The translations under genes were made by a program, and so were the position numbers. The notes below the pieces were generated by a model. That model saw only the letters and a program-made list of their open reading frames with translations. It did no database searches and was not told where the DNA came from. Positions 1-11,457 of a DNA stretch of 17,409 nt are shown here, piece by piece; the stretch's first letter is position 1; every line of letters begins with the position of its first letter. Source of the DNA: Actinomortierella ambigua (Eukaryota; Mortierellomycota; Mortierellomycetes; Mortierellales; Mortierellaceae); contig JAAAJB010000685.1 of the NCBI GenBank assembly GCA_016098155.1, positions 1-17,409 on the forward strand, in the 5' to 3' direction.

Positions 1-46
1 AAAAAAAAAAAAAAAAAAAAAAGGGAAGTTTTTTTTTTTTTTTTTT
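1..46. repeat. A22 / T18 inverted homopolymer inside the CTL gene intron
   Basis: Twenty-two A (1-22), a six-base spacer (GGGAAG) and eighteen T (29-46) form a perfect A:T inverted repeat. It sits at the window edge, immediately after the donor site of the CTL exon on the minus strand. It could fold as a hairpin, and it is also a typical place for an assembly break or a miscalled length. Confidence 0.85.
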
Positions 47-52
47 ACTTAC

Positions 53-715
53 AGGGATAACACCCCAGTAACGGCGGGTGTTGGTAATGGTCTCGACAAT
101 CAACCAGCGGGTCAGAGGCACCTTGCTCCTGATGTACTTGTTCTTGAAGATGACCACGCCAGCCAGCAGGATCGAGATGGTGCTCCAGACATACTGGCGC
201 GGAGGCACGATGAAGCCAGCCACGCCGCCCACCAAGGCCATCACGACAGCCAGGACAGCCGAGACCTTGATGAAGATGGCCGGGCGGATCTTGAGCAGCG
301 CAATGACACCCGCGGTCGCCAGGGCAGCGACCAAGGTCGTTGTTGCCACAAGGATGCCAAACGCGTTATCGTCCAGCCAGCCGTTTCTGACGGCCCTGAC
401 AAACGCAAACAGCCTCTGGCCGCGACCCATCGACTCGAGCGCCATAGAGGCCACGTCGTTGTCTCCGCCAAACCACTCGCTCTTGACGCGGACCGTGCCG
501 TCGTAGTTGCCATAGGCCAGACGGTAGACATGGTAGTAGACCGTGCCAAAGATGATCAAGTTGACAAAGAACAGGATCGTTGCCCACAGGTCATGGTGCT
601 TGGCCGACTGTACTGTGCGGCGCTTGTTGGCTGCTGCTGCCGCGGCCGACGCGCTCGACGACGTCGAGGCAAGCAAGGGCTGGGACTCGTCCCGGCGGTC
701 CTCAGGGTTGGTCAT
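53..715 (-). CDS. First coding exon of a CTL/Pns1-type (choline-transporter-like) membrane protein, partial
   Basis: The exon runs from an ATG at 715-713 to a consensus donor GTAAGT at 52-47, giving 221 in-frame codons that end in phase 0. The N-terminal 40 residues are polar and Ala/Ser-rich, with an acidic start and a SQPLL stretch. A hydrophobic segment follows at about residues 43-62 (LWATILFFVNLIIFG). After a polar loop come three closely spaced membrane segments at about 119-141, 145-170 and 173-190. The exon then ends with KYIRSKVPLTRWLIVETI, which resembles the CTL-family signature 'R-[IV]-P-L-A..-[IL]-.EA' just before the next membrane helix. CTL proteins are multi-pass membrane proteins; Pns1 is the yeast member, and choline transport is shown only for some relatives. 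The rest of the gene is outside the window. The family call rests on topology and that short motif; another multi-pass protein is possible. Confidence 0.62.
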
Positions 716-795
716 TTCTTTCTTGTGTGTTGTTGTGGTTGTTGGTTCTCTTCTTCTGGTGGAGGGGGAGTGGATGTGGGATATGGAGAGTGAAG

Positions 796-900
796 GAGAG
801 GAGTGAAGAGTGTGGAGGAGAGAGAAAGAAAGAGAGTGGGAGAGAGAGAGAGAGGATGGGGGGTGGAGAGGAAGGAAGAAAGGAAAAAAGAGGAAAAAAA
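796..900. repeat. GA-rich microsatellite tract
   Basis: Nearly pure purine on the plus strand, including a (GA)n core at about 838-853. It lies between the candidate TATA box and the ATG of the CTL-like gene, so on the transcript it would be a CU-rich 5' leader. Confidence 0.75.
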
Positions 901-922
901 GGTAAACAGTATGCCAAGTTTG

Positions 923-930
923 TATTTATA
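923..930 (-). promoter_or_regulatory. Candidate TATA box of the CTL-like gene
   Basis: On the minus strand the sequence reads TATAAATA, about 208 bases upstream of the ATG at 715. Between it and the ATG lies a pyrimidine-rich (minus-strand CT) leader, common in fungal promoters and 5' UTRs. A consensus splice donor also occurs further upstream on the same strand (AAG|GTACGT, at about 1405-1413), so an upstream non-coding exon cannot be excluded. Confidence 0.4.
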
Positions 931-1121
931 CAAGACCCATGATGTGAAGCAAACATGGGGTAGGGAGGGAGGGGAAAGGAGAGGGAAAAAGTTTCCCTCC
1001 CACACACTCGCTCGCTCTCACTTTGGCGTGTTTGTCTCATAAGGCACACGGTTGCTGTTCGCTCGTTCGTCCGTCCATCCGCGGAGATGGGCGTCCGTAT
1101 TTGCACACACACGACACTTAA

Positions 1122-1148
1122 GACACGACACGACACGACATGACACGA
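1122..1148. repeat. Five-base tandem repeat (GACAC)n
   Basis: About five copies of a GACAC unit, one with a single substitution (GACAT). It is non-coding and lies in the intergenic region. Confidence 0.75.
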
Positions 1149-1257
1149 ACAACCAACACAAGAGACAGACATGCCATGGAAATCGGCAGACATTGAGATA
1201 GACACACATACATTGCATCTCACCCCTCTCTTTATCTCTCCGACCCTCACCTTTACA

Positions 1258-1287
1258 CTCTCTCACTCTCACTCTCACTCTCACTCA
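1258..1287. repeat. Six-base tandem repeat (ACTCTC)n
   Basis: About five copies of ACTCTC in the intergenic region. Its translation gives the artefactual Ser-His repeats seen in overlapping open frames. Confidence 0.75.
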
Positions 1288-1698
1288 GGAGAAGGATCCG
1301 GCGCGTCGAGCTGTGGGTTTAGAAACACGCTGAGGACGATAGACCGACACCAGAGTTGGTGGTATGGTGCAATGGGGCTCGCTGAGTAAACTAAATAAAA
1401 AACAGGACGTACCTTATCCGTTCGTTCGCTTGCAGTTTAGTGCCTTGTCCTACTGTGGTTAGCAAAACTTATCAAGGCCTATGGGAGCGAAAAAAAAAAA
1501 TTGTTCGTCCCTTCTCACCTCCCTGTTCCTCCTTGTTCCTCCCTCCCATCCCGTCTATCCTCCCCCCTCTCTACCTCCCCCCCTCCTCTACCCTCCACCC
1601 CATCCAGCGCCGCTGTTAAACCGTGAGAGTTTGTGTGAAAAAGGGTGAGATAGAGTAAAAGAGATGCATAAGAGGCATGTTGACGATATCCTGCACAA

Positions 1699-1704
1699 TT
1701 TATT
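1699..1704 (-). terminator. Candidate poly(A) signal AATAAA for the giant gene
   Basis: The minus strand reads AATAAA about 560 bases beyond the stop codon at 2265. It is the first canonical hexamer I found downstream of that stop. Fungal poly(A) signals are loose, so the real cleavage site could be much nearer the stop. Confidence 0.25.
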
Positions 1705-2174
1705 GCCAACTAGAACAGAGAGAGAGATAGTAGTGAGAAAAAAAAAGGGGGGGAGGAGGAGAGGTGTGAGAAGAGTTTTGAAAGCATTATTGCGGCATTG
1801 GGCAGGGCAGAAAAAACAAATCATGAGAGGAAGAAAAAAGGGCTTGCATGCATGTATGCAACAACAACGGGACGCGTGCAAACAAAAACTCGCACGCGCA
1901 CTCAAGAGCAAAAGCAAGAGTAGGTAATCCACGGGATGGAAGAGGCGCACAGGGAGGGAGATGAGGACAACCGAGAGAAAAACAAAAAAACAGATGAGAG
2001 ATAGAACACGAGGAGAGAGCGATGAGCAATCTTTTAGTGCTGGGCAATGGCTGTTTGGCTTCCCGAGCTTCTTCCAGGAGAAGCGGGGGAGGAACGCACA
2101 TAACAAAAAAAAGGGCGCCAAATCCAGTGTATGTAATGATGCATTCCTATCTGGGATTGGCTTTTTAGCTTTTC

Positions 2175-2201
2175 AAAAAAAAAAAAAAAAAAAGCTTTTT
2201 T
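2175..2201. repeat. A19 run leading into an A6-GC-T6 palindrome
   Basis: Nineteen A (2175-2193) are followed by GC and six T, so the last six A, GC and the six T form a perfect palindrome containing AAGCTT. It lies about 65-90 bases beyond the stop codon of the giant gene, in its presumed 3' UTR. Confidence 0.7.
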
Positions 2202-2264
2202 GTTTTGGGTAAACTCCCCACATCATCTTCTATTGGGTCTGGAAGGAAAAAAAAAACAAAAGGA

Positions 2265-5200
2265 CTACTTCTTCGCTGCTGCACGGAGACGTCCTAGCTC
2301 TACCTTGAGAATGCGCATGTCCTGACGGGTAAACTCGTGCTCGCGTTGAGCCGTCTTGAGCTGACGCGTCAGAGTCTCAATCTGCTCGTCCTTCTCTCGC
2401 AACATAGCCACGCCTGCCTCGACGCGCTCGTCGTCTTCGTCCAATCCATCCACTGCACTGTCGTCCTCAGGTTCATCTTCTGGCTGCTGCTGTTGTTGTA
2501 ACAAGGTATCGGCGGCGGCGGCAGCGGCAGCGGCAGAGGCAGGCTCCGTCTGGCGCACCAAACGGATATCGCCGCGGATAGACGAGAATGATGACCTCGA
2601 CGACACAAGACCAGAGCCATTGCCTAGGCCAATATTATTACTATTGGCACCAAAGATCATCTTGGGACTGAGCTGGTTCAGCTTCTCGACCTGCGTTCGC
2701 AAAGCCTGGTTCTCATTCTCAAGCTGTGACAACAGCCGATCGTTCTCACGCTGTGACAGCTCGTAACGGTGCTTCAGATCCTGAAGCGTGCGCTCAAGCT
2801 CCGACTTTTGACGCTGTAGAGGCTCAAGAGCCAACAGTGCCTCTTGGTGGATCTTCTCTGTCGCCTGTGAGGGCAAAGGGGTGGTGAGACTTGACTGGGC
2901 AGTTGCTTGTTCTAGAGCTGGTACAGATTGTTGTTGTTGTTGTTGCTGTTGCTGTGGCTGCTGTTGCTGAGTGTTCCAGAGAAGAGCTTCTGCTTTTGCG
3001 AGTTGGGCCCGCATCTTCTCCTTCTCAGTCTCGACTTGCTCGACACGCTCTGTCAGCTCGTCAATGGCCATCTTCTTCTCGTCCTGGAACTCTTGCAGGA
3101 ATTGTTGCAGACGCGCCCGATCATGCTCCGCCTGTGACAGCTTGCCTGTCAGAACCATCGTGGCATTCGCCACCTGCTGCTCGACCGTGAGTGTCGACGC
3201 ATCATCGGTGCTAGCCGGGTGAGGAGGAGCATTGTGATGATGATGATGATGATGCGTCATGTCTGCCGCGTCCACCTCCTCCCTATGCTGTCTCTCTTCG
3301 TCTTGCTTCTCCTTGGCCAAACGCAATTGTTCAATATCAGCGATAAGCTCAAGATTCTGCTCCTGCATCAGCACCAGCTCCTTCTCCAGGCGCTGCTTGA
3401 TACTGTCGACCGCCGCTAGACGACCATCCAGCAGTTGGACGTTGGCCATGAGCTTCTTGTTTTCAGCCTCCAACGCGTCCAGACGCCCCATCTGCTGCTG
3501 GTGCTGCTCCTGTTGCTGTTGCTGTTGGTGGACACTGGCCTGTTCGCGCGCCTCGCTCGACTGTGTCTCTGCCCGTCGTGCGCTCTCCAGCGCCTGCTCC
3601 AAGAACCGACACTGGTCCTCCACACTCTTGAGCTGGCTCGTCAGATCCCTCTCCTTGGTCGCATAGGCAACCGTCAGAGCCTCGTGCTTTTGCTGCACCT
3701 CGCGCAACTCTTGCTCCAATCCTTGCACACGTCGTCCATGCGCAGCAGCCGCAGCAGCAGCCATCGTAGCCTGCTCCTGCTGTTGCTGTTGTTCCTGATT
3801 ATCCTGTTGTTGCTGTTGCTGTTGCTGCTGCAGATCCACCGCCCGAAGCTCACTCTCCAGCTCTCCGACGCGCGACCGGGCCTCATCCAGATCCAGCGAC
3901 ACCTGCTCCAGCTGGCGCTCCCTGTCCAACGTGGCCATGCGCGCCGCGGCCAGCGCTTGCTCCAGCCCTTCCAACGTCTCCTGGCTCACAGCTTGCTCCT
4001 GGACGAGGGCCTCGCGCGATCGGTCCAGTTGACTGCGCAGGTCCACGATCGTCTGCGCCAGCTCCGCCACCCGCATCTCGTACTCGCTCACGCGATGGTG
4101 TAGCTGCTGCACCGGGATCATTTGTTCACCCGGTGCGCCGCTGCTGCCGCTGCTTGGGATAGACTCCTTTGAACGACGCGATTTCTCTTTTTCGTCTTCT
4201 TCCTTCTTCTGCTTCTCTTTCTCCTCTTCCAGCTGTTTGACCTGCTCCTCCAATTGGCTCTGTCGTCGCTCAACAGCCGATGTGACAGCTTGCAAGAGGC
4301 TACCCAGGTGGTGTGGATCGTGATGGTCCTGACCACCACGACTCTTTTCATGTCCATCCGCCGTCGCCGTGGCTGTTGCTGTAGCGACCACCTCTGGGCC
4401 TTCTTGGACAAGACGCCTCATCCAATGATCCAGCTGGCTGTGGATCTGTTCCCGTTCAACCTCCAGATCCCCTTGCGTGGCCAACAAGGCCGCCATGCGA
4501 CTCTCCAGACGGGCATTGGTCTCCTCCAATGCGTTCAGTTGGCGTTGCTGCTGTTCGAATTGCTGTTCACGCCGCTCCTGCCGTTCTTGCTGTTCTTGCT
4601 GCTGCTGCTCAAGTACCGGCGATGTATGTGCGGAAGACACGGCCTGCAACTCCTGAATGGTCGACTGAGCCGCCAGCAGCTCGATCTGGGCCCGCTGGAG
4701 CTGGTCCTCCGTCAACAACTTGTCTTCCTGGGCCGCCAAACAGTCTTCCTGCCACTGCGCGGCACGTTGCACCAGGCGGTCGTATTCGATCCGCAGCATC
4801 GCCAATGTCTGGTGGGGGTCTGCTGTCTGGACTGCCTGGCCGTCCTCCTTGTCGTTGGCTTTTCCTTCTCCTTCACCTACTGCTTGGCTGGTCATGACTG
4901 TCTCCTCCATCGTCGCCGTCGTCGTCGTCATTATTGTTGATGTCGGGGTAGAAGAAAGAACGCTAAGCGCCTGCTGCAGGTGACCGCATTGCTCCTTGGC
5001 TCTATCGAGCTCGTTTCGCAGTGTCTGCGTCTCTTCCATGTGCAGCCGCGTCTCACCCTCCCACTTGGCTTGCCATTCAGCCTCCTTTTCGGCTACTGCT
5101 GCTGCTGCTGCTGCTGCTGCTGTCAGCGTAGGATCGACTTCAGCATTGGTATTGTTGCCCAAGGACGACAGCGACTGCAACTCCTGGACTTTGTTCTGCA

Positions 5201-5634
5201 ACGCCACAATCTCGGCCTGAAGGGTGGTGACCTGTTCATCTGCGGCAACGGTCTTTGCACGCTCCTCCGCATGAGCATCTCCGGCCTGCTGATCCTCTTG
5301 TTGTTGCTGTTGGGTCTGTTGGGTCTGTTGGGTCTGGGTCTGATTCAGCAGATCAAGAAGCCGGGCGATCTCGGCCTTGGCAGTCTTGACCTCGTCCTCC
5401 ACGACCTGGACATGGCGCTCGAGGTCATCCTTGTACAGGATCTGGCCCTGCGAGATGACCTCGAGTTCGCGGTGCTGGTCCTGGAGCTGCTCATACCTAA
5501 ACTCGAGTTTAGCATAGGCGAGATGGTGCTCTTCCTCGAACAGGGTCTTCTCGTCCTCGAGCGCTTGCACGAGCTTGACTTGGATCTCCTTGAACGCTTC
5601 GTCTTTCATCGTTTGGTGCGTCTTGAGCTCTTGG
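2265..5634 (-). CDS. Exon 5 of the giant gene: long C-terminal coiled coil
   Basis: About 1123 codons to the stop at 2265. The segment is almost entirely heptad-repeat coiled coil (for example FEEEHHLAYAKLEFRYEQLQ, LEQELREVQQKHEALTVAYA). It is interrupted by polyQ tracts, an 8-Ala run, a 7-His run and a Ser/Gly/Asn-rich hinge near 2560-2650. The last 45 residues return to coiled coil and end basic (LGRLRAAAKK). The open frame begins at a GTG behind a TAG acceptor; the first in-frame ATG is at 5609 (MKDEAFKEIQ). I see no GRIP, GRAB or other C-terminal targeting domain, although golgin or tether-like architecture is the closest analogy. Confidence 0.82.
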
Positions 5635-7261
5635 CTATTTTTTTTTAAATGGACATTATTTTCCACATTAATAGTAAAAAGGCAAAGTGATAGGTAGGAA
5701 GAAAGAGACAGGTAACCATTGAGAATCAGTAATAACCAACACAGACAGATTAAAGAGATATTATGGGCGCGTTGTGTATCTTCCCTCCCTCCTGCTCCTC
5801 TTCACTTTTCTTCGTCTTCCTTCTTATCCTCTTGCATTCGATCCAGTTCTCACTCGCTTCGATCTCTTAGCTCGTATTTCTACCAACTCCCTTTTTTTCT
5901 CATCCCATCATCCATGGAGGACGAGGTGTGCAAGGGTAGAGGGGAAGAAGAGATAAAAAAAAAGAGTGGAGTGAGAGAGAAAAGAGGAGTGGAATGAAAA
6001 CTGGGCCATATGTACGTTTTATTTCCCTAAGACACGAGGAGTGTGGACGATGCAAGGAGGACGATGCAGGGAAGAGTGGGAGGAGGACAAAGAAGGTAGA
6101 CAGATAGACAGATAGATAGATAGATAGGTAGACAGAGGGGAGGAGATAATCCATGGTGGTGTTGTAGCGAAACAAAAAAGGAGAGGCATAGAGAGAGAGA
6201 GAGAGAGTGTGTGTGTGTGGATGGTTGGATAAATGTGTTGTGTGTGTGTTCCCTACCAATGACGTTCACCTGCTGCAACAGCCTGTTCCAAGGTCTGGAT
6301 CTTGGCCAGCATGGTTCGCTTCTCAGTTTCGTGCCGCTTGATCAACTCATCGAGGTCCTTGAGCTCATCGCGCTGGCCACGTAGCTGCCGTCGAAGCCCC
6401 TCGGCTTCCCGGATCAACTGTTCTGTGTCGACCGTCGGCGATGTCGCTGGGGCTGGAGGCGCAGTGGCGGTAGTAGTAGCAGCAGCAGCAGCAGCAGCGG
6501 CTGAAACGGCGGCCTGAAGCTGGTGCTTCAGTTCCTCGTTCTCCGTTCGCAGACTGGACAGCTGGTGCTGTAGTTCTTCCATGGTCGAGCGTGCCGACAC
6601 TTTGGCCTGCTCCTGCATCTGTTGCTGTAGTTGCTGCTGCTGCAGTAGCCAATGCTGTTGTTGTTGCTGGTATTCCCGCTGCTGCTGCTGGAGCTGCTGC
6701 TGGAGCTGTTCCTGTTGCTGCGCAGACTGTTGCTCGAGTCGATGCACTTGCTCCTGCATCGTCTCCATGGCTCGCGAATGCTCCGTATGCTGATGATGCA
6801 GGCGTTGCTCATACTCTTGCTGCGACAGATGGAGCTTGCCCTCCAGGAACTGTACCTGGTCCTGAAGGTGTGTCTTCTCCATCCGCAAATCCGCCAGCGC
6901 TACCTCTGCCAGTGTCGAATATGCTGCGGTAGTGGCAGTGGTGGTAGTGGTGGTAGTGGCAGTGGTATGTGTGGACGAAGACAATGATTCCTCGGTGATG
7001 GCAGTTTGCTGTTCTTGGTGATAGTGGTGATAGTGCTGCTGCTGTGCCTGTTCCTGCACTTGTTGTTGGGCATGGTCATCATGGCGCCTCTCGGACTGCA
7101 TGGGTGGCTGTGGTGGCTGCTGAGGATATGGCTGTCGATGAGGGACAACAGGCGACTGACGGGTGGTAAAGTCTAGCGACTGGCGCGGAGAGGGAGCCGC
7201 CGCTGTCTTCATAGGCGGGGTTGCAGGCACCGTCGGGCTCTTAACGAGGTGAGGGTGCTCA

Positions 7262-7296
<35 letters not shown>

Positions 7297-10200
7297 TTGA
7301 CGCTTTTCCAGCAACCCACGTGCTTTCTCCAACAGCTTGTTCCGCTTCTCATCTGTGGCCGCTGTATGGCCGTGTCCAACAGTAACGCCAGCGGGGGTCT
7401 GGTTCGCTGCTCCAAGGATTGCCGACACTGCCGCCTGCTTGCGCGCAATCGTCTCCTTATCCAACACACTCGGGCTAGCCGCTCGCATCAGTGCCATTGC
7501 TCCTGCACCCTGAGGCACCAAGCCCTGGAAAATATTCGGGGTTGAGATACGTTCCTCGTCCGGTGAAGTGGTCGCGGCCGGGTCCTGGTGAGGGTATTCA
7601 TGTTGGTATTGGTGCTGATGCTGGTGCTGGTGCTGGTGCCACGTGTCATCCTGCGACGCGCGAGGCGAGAGAACTGGGCTCTTGATCTGGGTGGCTGGGT
7701 TCGCCATCTCGAAGGTCGGGTGACCGGCCTGTGCCATTGGAGGGCTAGATGGGTGGATTGATGCTGTCGGCTCTGTGATCGTCGTGGTGACGACAGTGTG
7801 TTCTGCCGCCACTGATTCTAATGTATGCACGAACAAAAAAAAAATAAAATAAAGACAAAAGAGGATTAAGGCATTAGTGGGTTGTATCTATATAAAAAAA
7901 AACTGCTCTTTTTCCTGGTATCGACAAATCGTCCGGCCTATAAGTTGGTGACATACCATCATGCACCACTGGCGCGACTGCAGTTGCAGCGGTCTCGATA
8001 TGGGCGTGCACACTGGAAGCCTCAGCAGGTGACCAGACGGCTGATGCATCAGAAACTGGGGCAACATCAGCAGGAACAGGCTGGTGATATCCTACAGACT
8101 CTGCATGATGAGTGGCCGCCAGAGTCGCGGATGCGAGGGTTGAAGCATCCTGGGATGGAGCGGCGATCGCAGCCTGAGTTACTGACAGCTCAGCAAACGG
8201 TGGCGACACAGCCTGGTCCTTGGGCGGTTCTGATGGGTGCTGTGGGTGCTGTGGGAGGGATTGCTGAGGTTGCTCCGCATGCTGCTGGTGATGGTGGTGG
8301 AGGAAAAGTTGATGGCCTGGATATTCTTGAGGTTGGTTCTGTCCAAGTTTGTCAAAGAACGACGTCGGCACATGGTCTTGGGTGCTCGCAAAAAGTGGGC
8401 GCTGGCTCGGGACAAAAGATGAGGAGGAAGATTCGTCGATTGTGGGAGTGTCGAGAATTTCTTCCTTCTCCTCCAGGATCGTCAGAGGTGCTACAACGAC
8501 AGCTGGCACCCTGGGTTCTGGGATCACCGACTGATGCTGCTCCTGCACATGCTCTTCCTCACGATGCGGTTGCGTGAACAGGTCCATGAACGTCGCTGCA
8601 GCGCTGTTCTTTTGGAATGGGTTCGAAGCAAAAAGTGCCGAGATGGTCCTCTCATGTCGCGAAGGTATCTTTTCCGCCTCGATAACGCTTGGCGCGTTGG
8701 GTGGAGTGGGCGATGTTGGTTCCAAAACTGCCTGTGCCTGTGCCTGTGCCTGTGCGGGTGGCGGGGGAGAACAAACTGCAGCATTGTTGGCCGAGGCCGA
8801 GGCTGAGACGTGCTCCCTAGAGACGTCGGTTGGGAACGCAGTTGTTGATCCAACAGGGGCGAAAAGATCCTGATGACTTGGGCTTGCTCCCTGTACATTC
8901 CCAAACAGCGATGTGACATCTATGCAAGGATACCAATGTGTTTGAAAAAAAAAAATAAAAAAAACATGTTAGAGGTCATCATACAGAAAGTGAAAACGAG
9001 CCTCAAGCGGAGCGCGCCTGATGTCTACACAATACCAAATGAATTTTCAGTGAAAAGATGAGAGGCATCTTCGCTTGGGGGTTGGGAGCCTTGCACCTGT
9101 GAGGCCTGCGATACAGTGTTTGTGAATGGCTCTGCGGTCAGCGTGGCCGAAGGATCACTAGCGAGATCGAGTCGAGGAGCGGCTTCAGCAGCACTGACGA
9201 CAGGAGTGATGACCGCAGCAGCAGGTTCAGGGGCTGAATAAGAACTGGTCAACAGGGTTCCATGAGTGCCAGAAGAGGTGTGAACATACACAGACTCGTG
9301 CGTGGTAGCTGACGTTGGTGAGATTGGGCTAGGAGCCCTTGGCGACATCCATGGGTGAGCTGGTGGGTGTTGCTGGTGAGGAGAAACATAGAGGGCCTTG
9401 GGGGACTTTGGCGTCACAGACTCCTCAGTAGCAAGTTCGTCATGTCGAGCTGTTACTGGCGAAAATGGGTCTAATGATTCATCCTTCTCCTTCATGGGTC
9501 CAGCTGACGGGCTGGTGGGGTGGTCGTTGCCGTTGCTTTGGTTGGCGTGGGGGCCGGCGCGACCAAGCATCGACGTTGCACTTTCCTTCACAGCCTTGAA
9601 CAGTCTTGATTTGCCTCGTTCAAATGCTGCCGACCGGGGCATATTGAGCAAGTCCTCGACGGCGTTCAGCGTTGACGAGTCAAACAGCGAAGCCAAGCCA
9701 CGGTGCTGGTGCTGGTGCTGGTTCTGCTGTTCCTGTGGCTGTTGTTGCGTGTGGTTCTGATCCTCCACATGTACTTCATCTTTGTAATCTTCCACAGGAG
9801 TCTCCTCAGTCAAGGATACTTGATCAAAGCCGATTTCTTCTTTGGCGACGGTTGGAGAGGTGGTTGTTGGCGACGACATGGCGTGCTGATGTTGAACTGC
9901 ATGCGTCAATCGCTCATGAAGCATGGGCATGGGTGACTGTCGTGCTCGTTGGAAGAAGGACGAAGGGGAGATCGTGCTGTTGAGTTCCATGATCGAGTAG
10001 TTGCTTCCTGATGAATCATCTCGCTTCGGGCCACCGGGGCTGATTGGGCCTACATCCTGACGGAAAAACGGAGAATTTGGATCGTCCACAACCTTGGGGG
10101 ACGTTGAAGGGTGGTCCAGATGCCCGTCTTGCCTTTGCTCCTGAGCTGCATCGACCATAGTTCCAGCCTGCGGTTGTTGTTGTTGTTGTGGTGCTGGTGG

Positions 10201-11399
10201 TGGCGGCGGGGTCATCGCCGCCAATCTTGAAGGCACAGCAGAGACGCCATTCTGGTAAATTGTAGTAGGTTTCTCGGATGCCAGCAGTGGTTGGGTATGC
10301 GATGGAGCGGCGTAGTCTGAGGTTTCGCGGAAGGGAATATGCTGTTCTGAGGCAGATGGAGTGCTCGTTGCTGCACTCAGTTGAGCAGGCGGCGGGAAGG
10401 GCTGCATGAGTGGAGACCTGGGTAAAGCCCTTGGGGGTGTAAAGGGCGACTTTGGTGGCAGACCGCCATGACGAGCCGGTGCACCGTGTCCAGCACGGCT
10501 CATAGGTGGAGGCGGGATATGGGGCGGAAGAGCCTCCAATGATTTTCTAGCCTGGGGTGGCGAAATTGGATGCTGTTGTCTCTGGTTTGGCGGAGGCGCA
10601 TGCAATTGTCTGGGCGAACGAATGCCCTCCGTAGAAGAGGCGCCAACTCCGCGCTGAGGAGGAGGAGGAGGGAGCTGCGGTGAAACGACTGTCTGGGGAG
10701 GTTGCTGAGATTGTGGCGGTGGTTGATTCTGTGCTATACCGTCGACAGAGGGGTCCGTGCTTGGAGACGCGGTTGGTCTCATAGACGGCGACTTGAACGG
10801 TTCGGCGGGCTGCTGAGAGTCGTTGATAGACAGTGGCAGACTAGGGCTTTGAAACAGCAGCGGGTTGAAAGGCTCGGAAGATGCTTGCGATCCCGATGAT
10901 CCATGGGTTGGGTGCGCCTCCGAGCTTGGGGCTGAAGGTGCCGGCACTGTTTGGTGTCCTAAAGTAGACGTAGCAGGGACGGAGATAGGATCCATGATGG
11001 AGTCTGTGGCATGCAGCGGATATGAGGCCGTGAAAGGTGAATCCCGAGGTGCTCCCGACCCTTGGACAGCCTGGTCCTGATCCTTGTTGTGGGCCTTGTG
11101 TTCCTGAGCCGGAATATCCCATGGAAGTCGATGGTCCTGCGCCTTGTGTAATGCATTTGGGGCAGCCATCTCCCATGGTAGCAAGTCAGACCCTCCAAAG
11201 AGCTTGTCCACATCGTCATGGGTAGAGTGTGCGAAATGCGGCAGAGTCACTGGCTTTGGCACCTCTGCTCGAAGCCCTGTTTCACCTGATGTTGAGCTGC
11301 TGAAGAGGTCGTCGATGGTTTTCTCTACTTCCAATGGCTGTGTAGCCGCACGGGCAAGGACAGGAGCAGGAGCAGGGGTAGGAGTCGGAGCAAGAGCTC

Positions 11400-11457
<58 letters not shown>

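Larger units (their letters stand above)
716..2264. other. Intergenic region without a supportable gene
   Basis: This stretch separates the 3' end of the giant gene (stop at 2265) from the start of the CTL-like gene, both on the minus strand. It should hold the 3' UTR of the former and the promoter of the latter. It is dominated by simple sequence: GA tracts (about 796-900), short tandem repeats at 1122-1148 and 1258-1287, CT-rich DNA at 1505-1600 and an A19 run at 2175-2193. Open frames in it are Ser/Leu/His-rich translations of these repeats, so I call no coding gene. I saw no tRNA-like cloverleaf or B-box. Confidence 0.7.
5635..6256 (-). other. Proposed intron 4 (622 nt), or an intergenic gap between two genes
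   Basis: As an intron it has donor GTAGGG, acceptor AAAAATAG and an ACTATTAATG branch-site match about 30 bases before it. The phases fit (2 to 2) and the coiled coil continues as AAGERHC|QELKTHQ. Against this, it is about five times longer than introns 2 and 3 and contains an AATAAA on the minus strand at 6018-6023, about 230 bases after the alternative stop at 6253. It also holds CA, CT and GATA microsatellites. In a two-gene reading the downstream gene would start at the ATG at 5609. Confidence 0.5.

Noticed and set aside
702..1250. Minus-strand open frame of 182 codons in the CTL promoter
   Set aside because: Composition is Ser/Leu/Pro/Phe from CT repeats; it starts inside the CTL exon in another frame and matches no domain.
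1588..2121. Minus-strand open frame of 177 codons with apparent hydrophobic stretches
   Set aside because: Opens at TTG, lies in the presumed 3' UTR of the giant gene, and its hydrophobicity comes from T-rich and CT-rich tracts. There are no splice signals around it.
3435..4103. Plus-strand open frame of 222 codons, very Leu-rich
   Set aside because: It is antisense to the coiled-coil exon. CAG-rich Gln/Leu/Glu codons on the minus strand read as Leu-rich sequence on the plus strand. It has no protein-like composition or domain.
4980..5648. Plus-strand open frame of 222 codons
   Set aside because: Shadow of the coiled-coil exon; Leu/Cys/Gly runs are the complement of Gln/Ala triplets. The same applies to 4254-4940.
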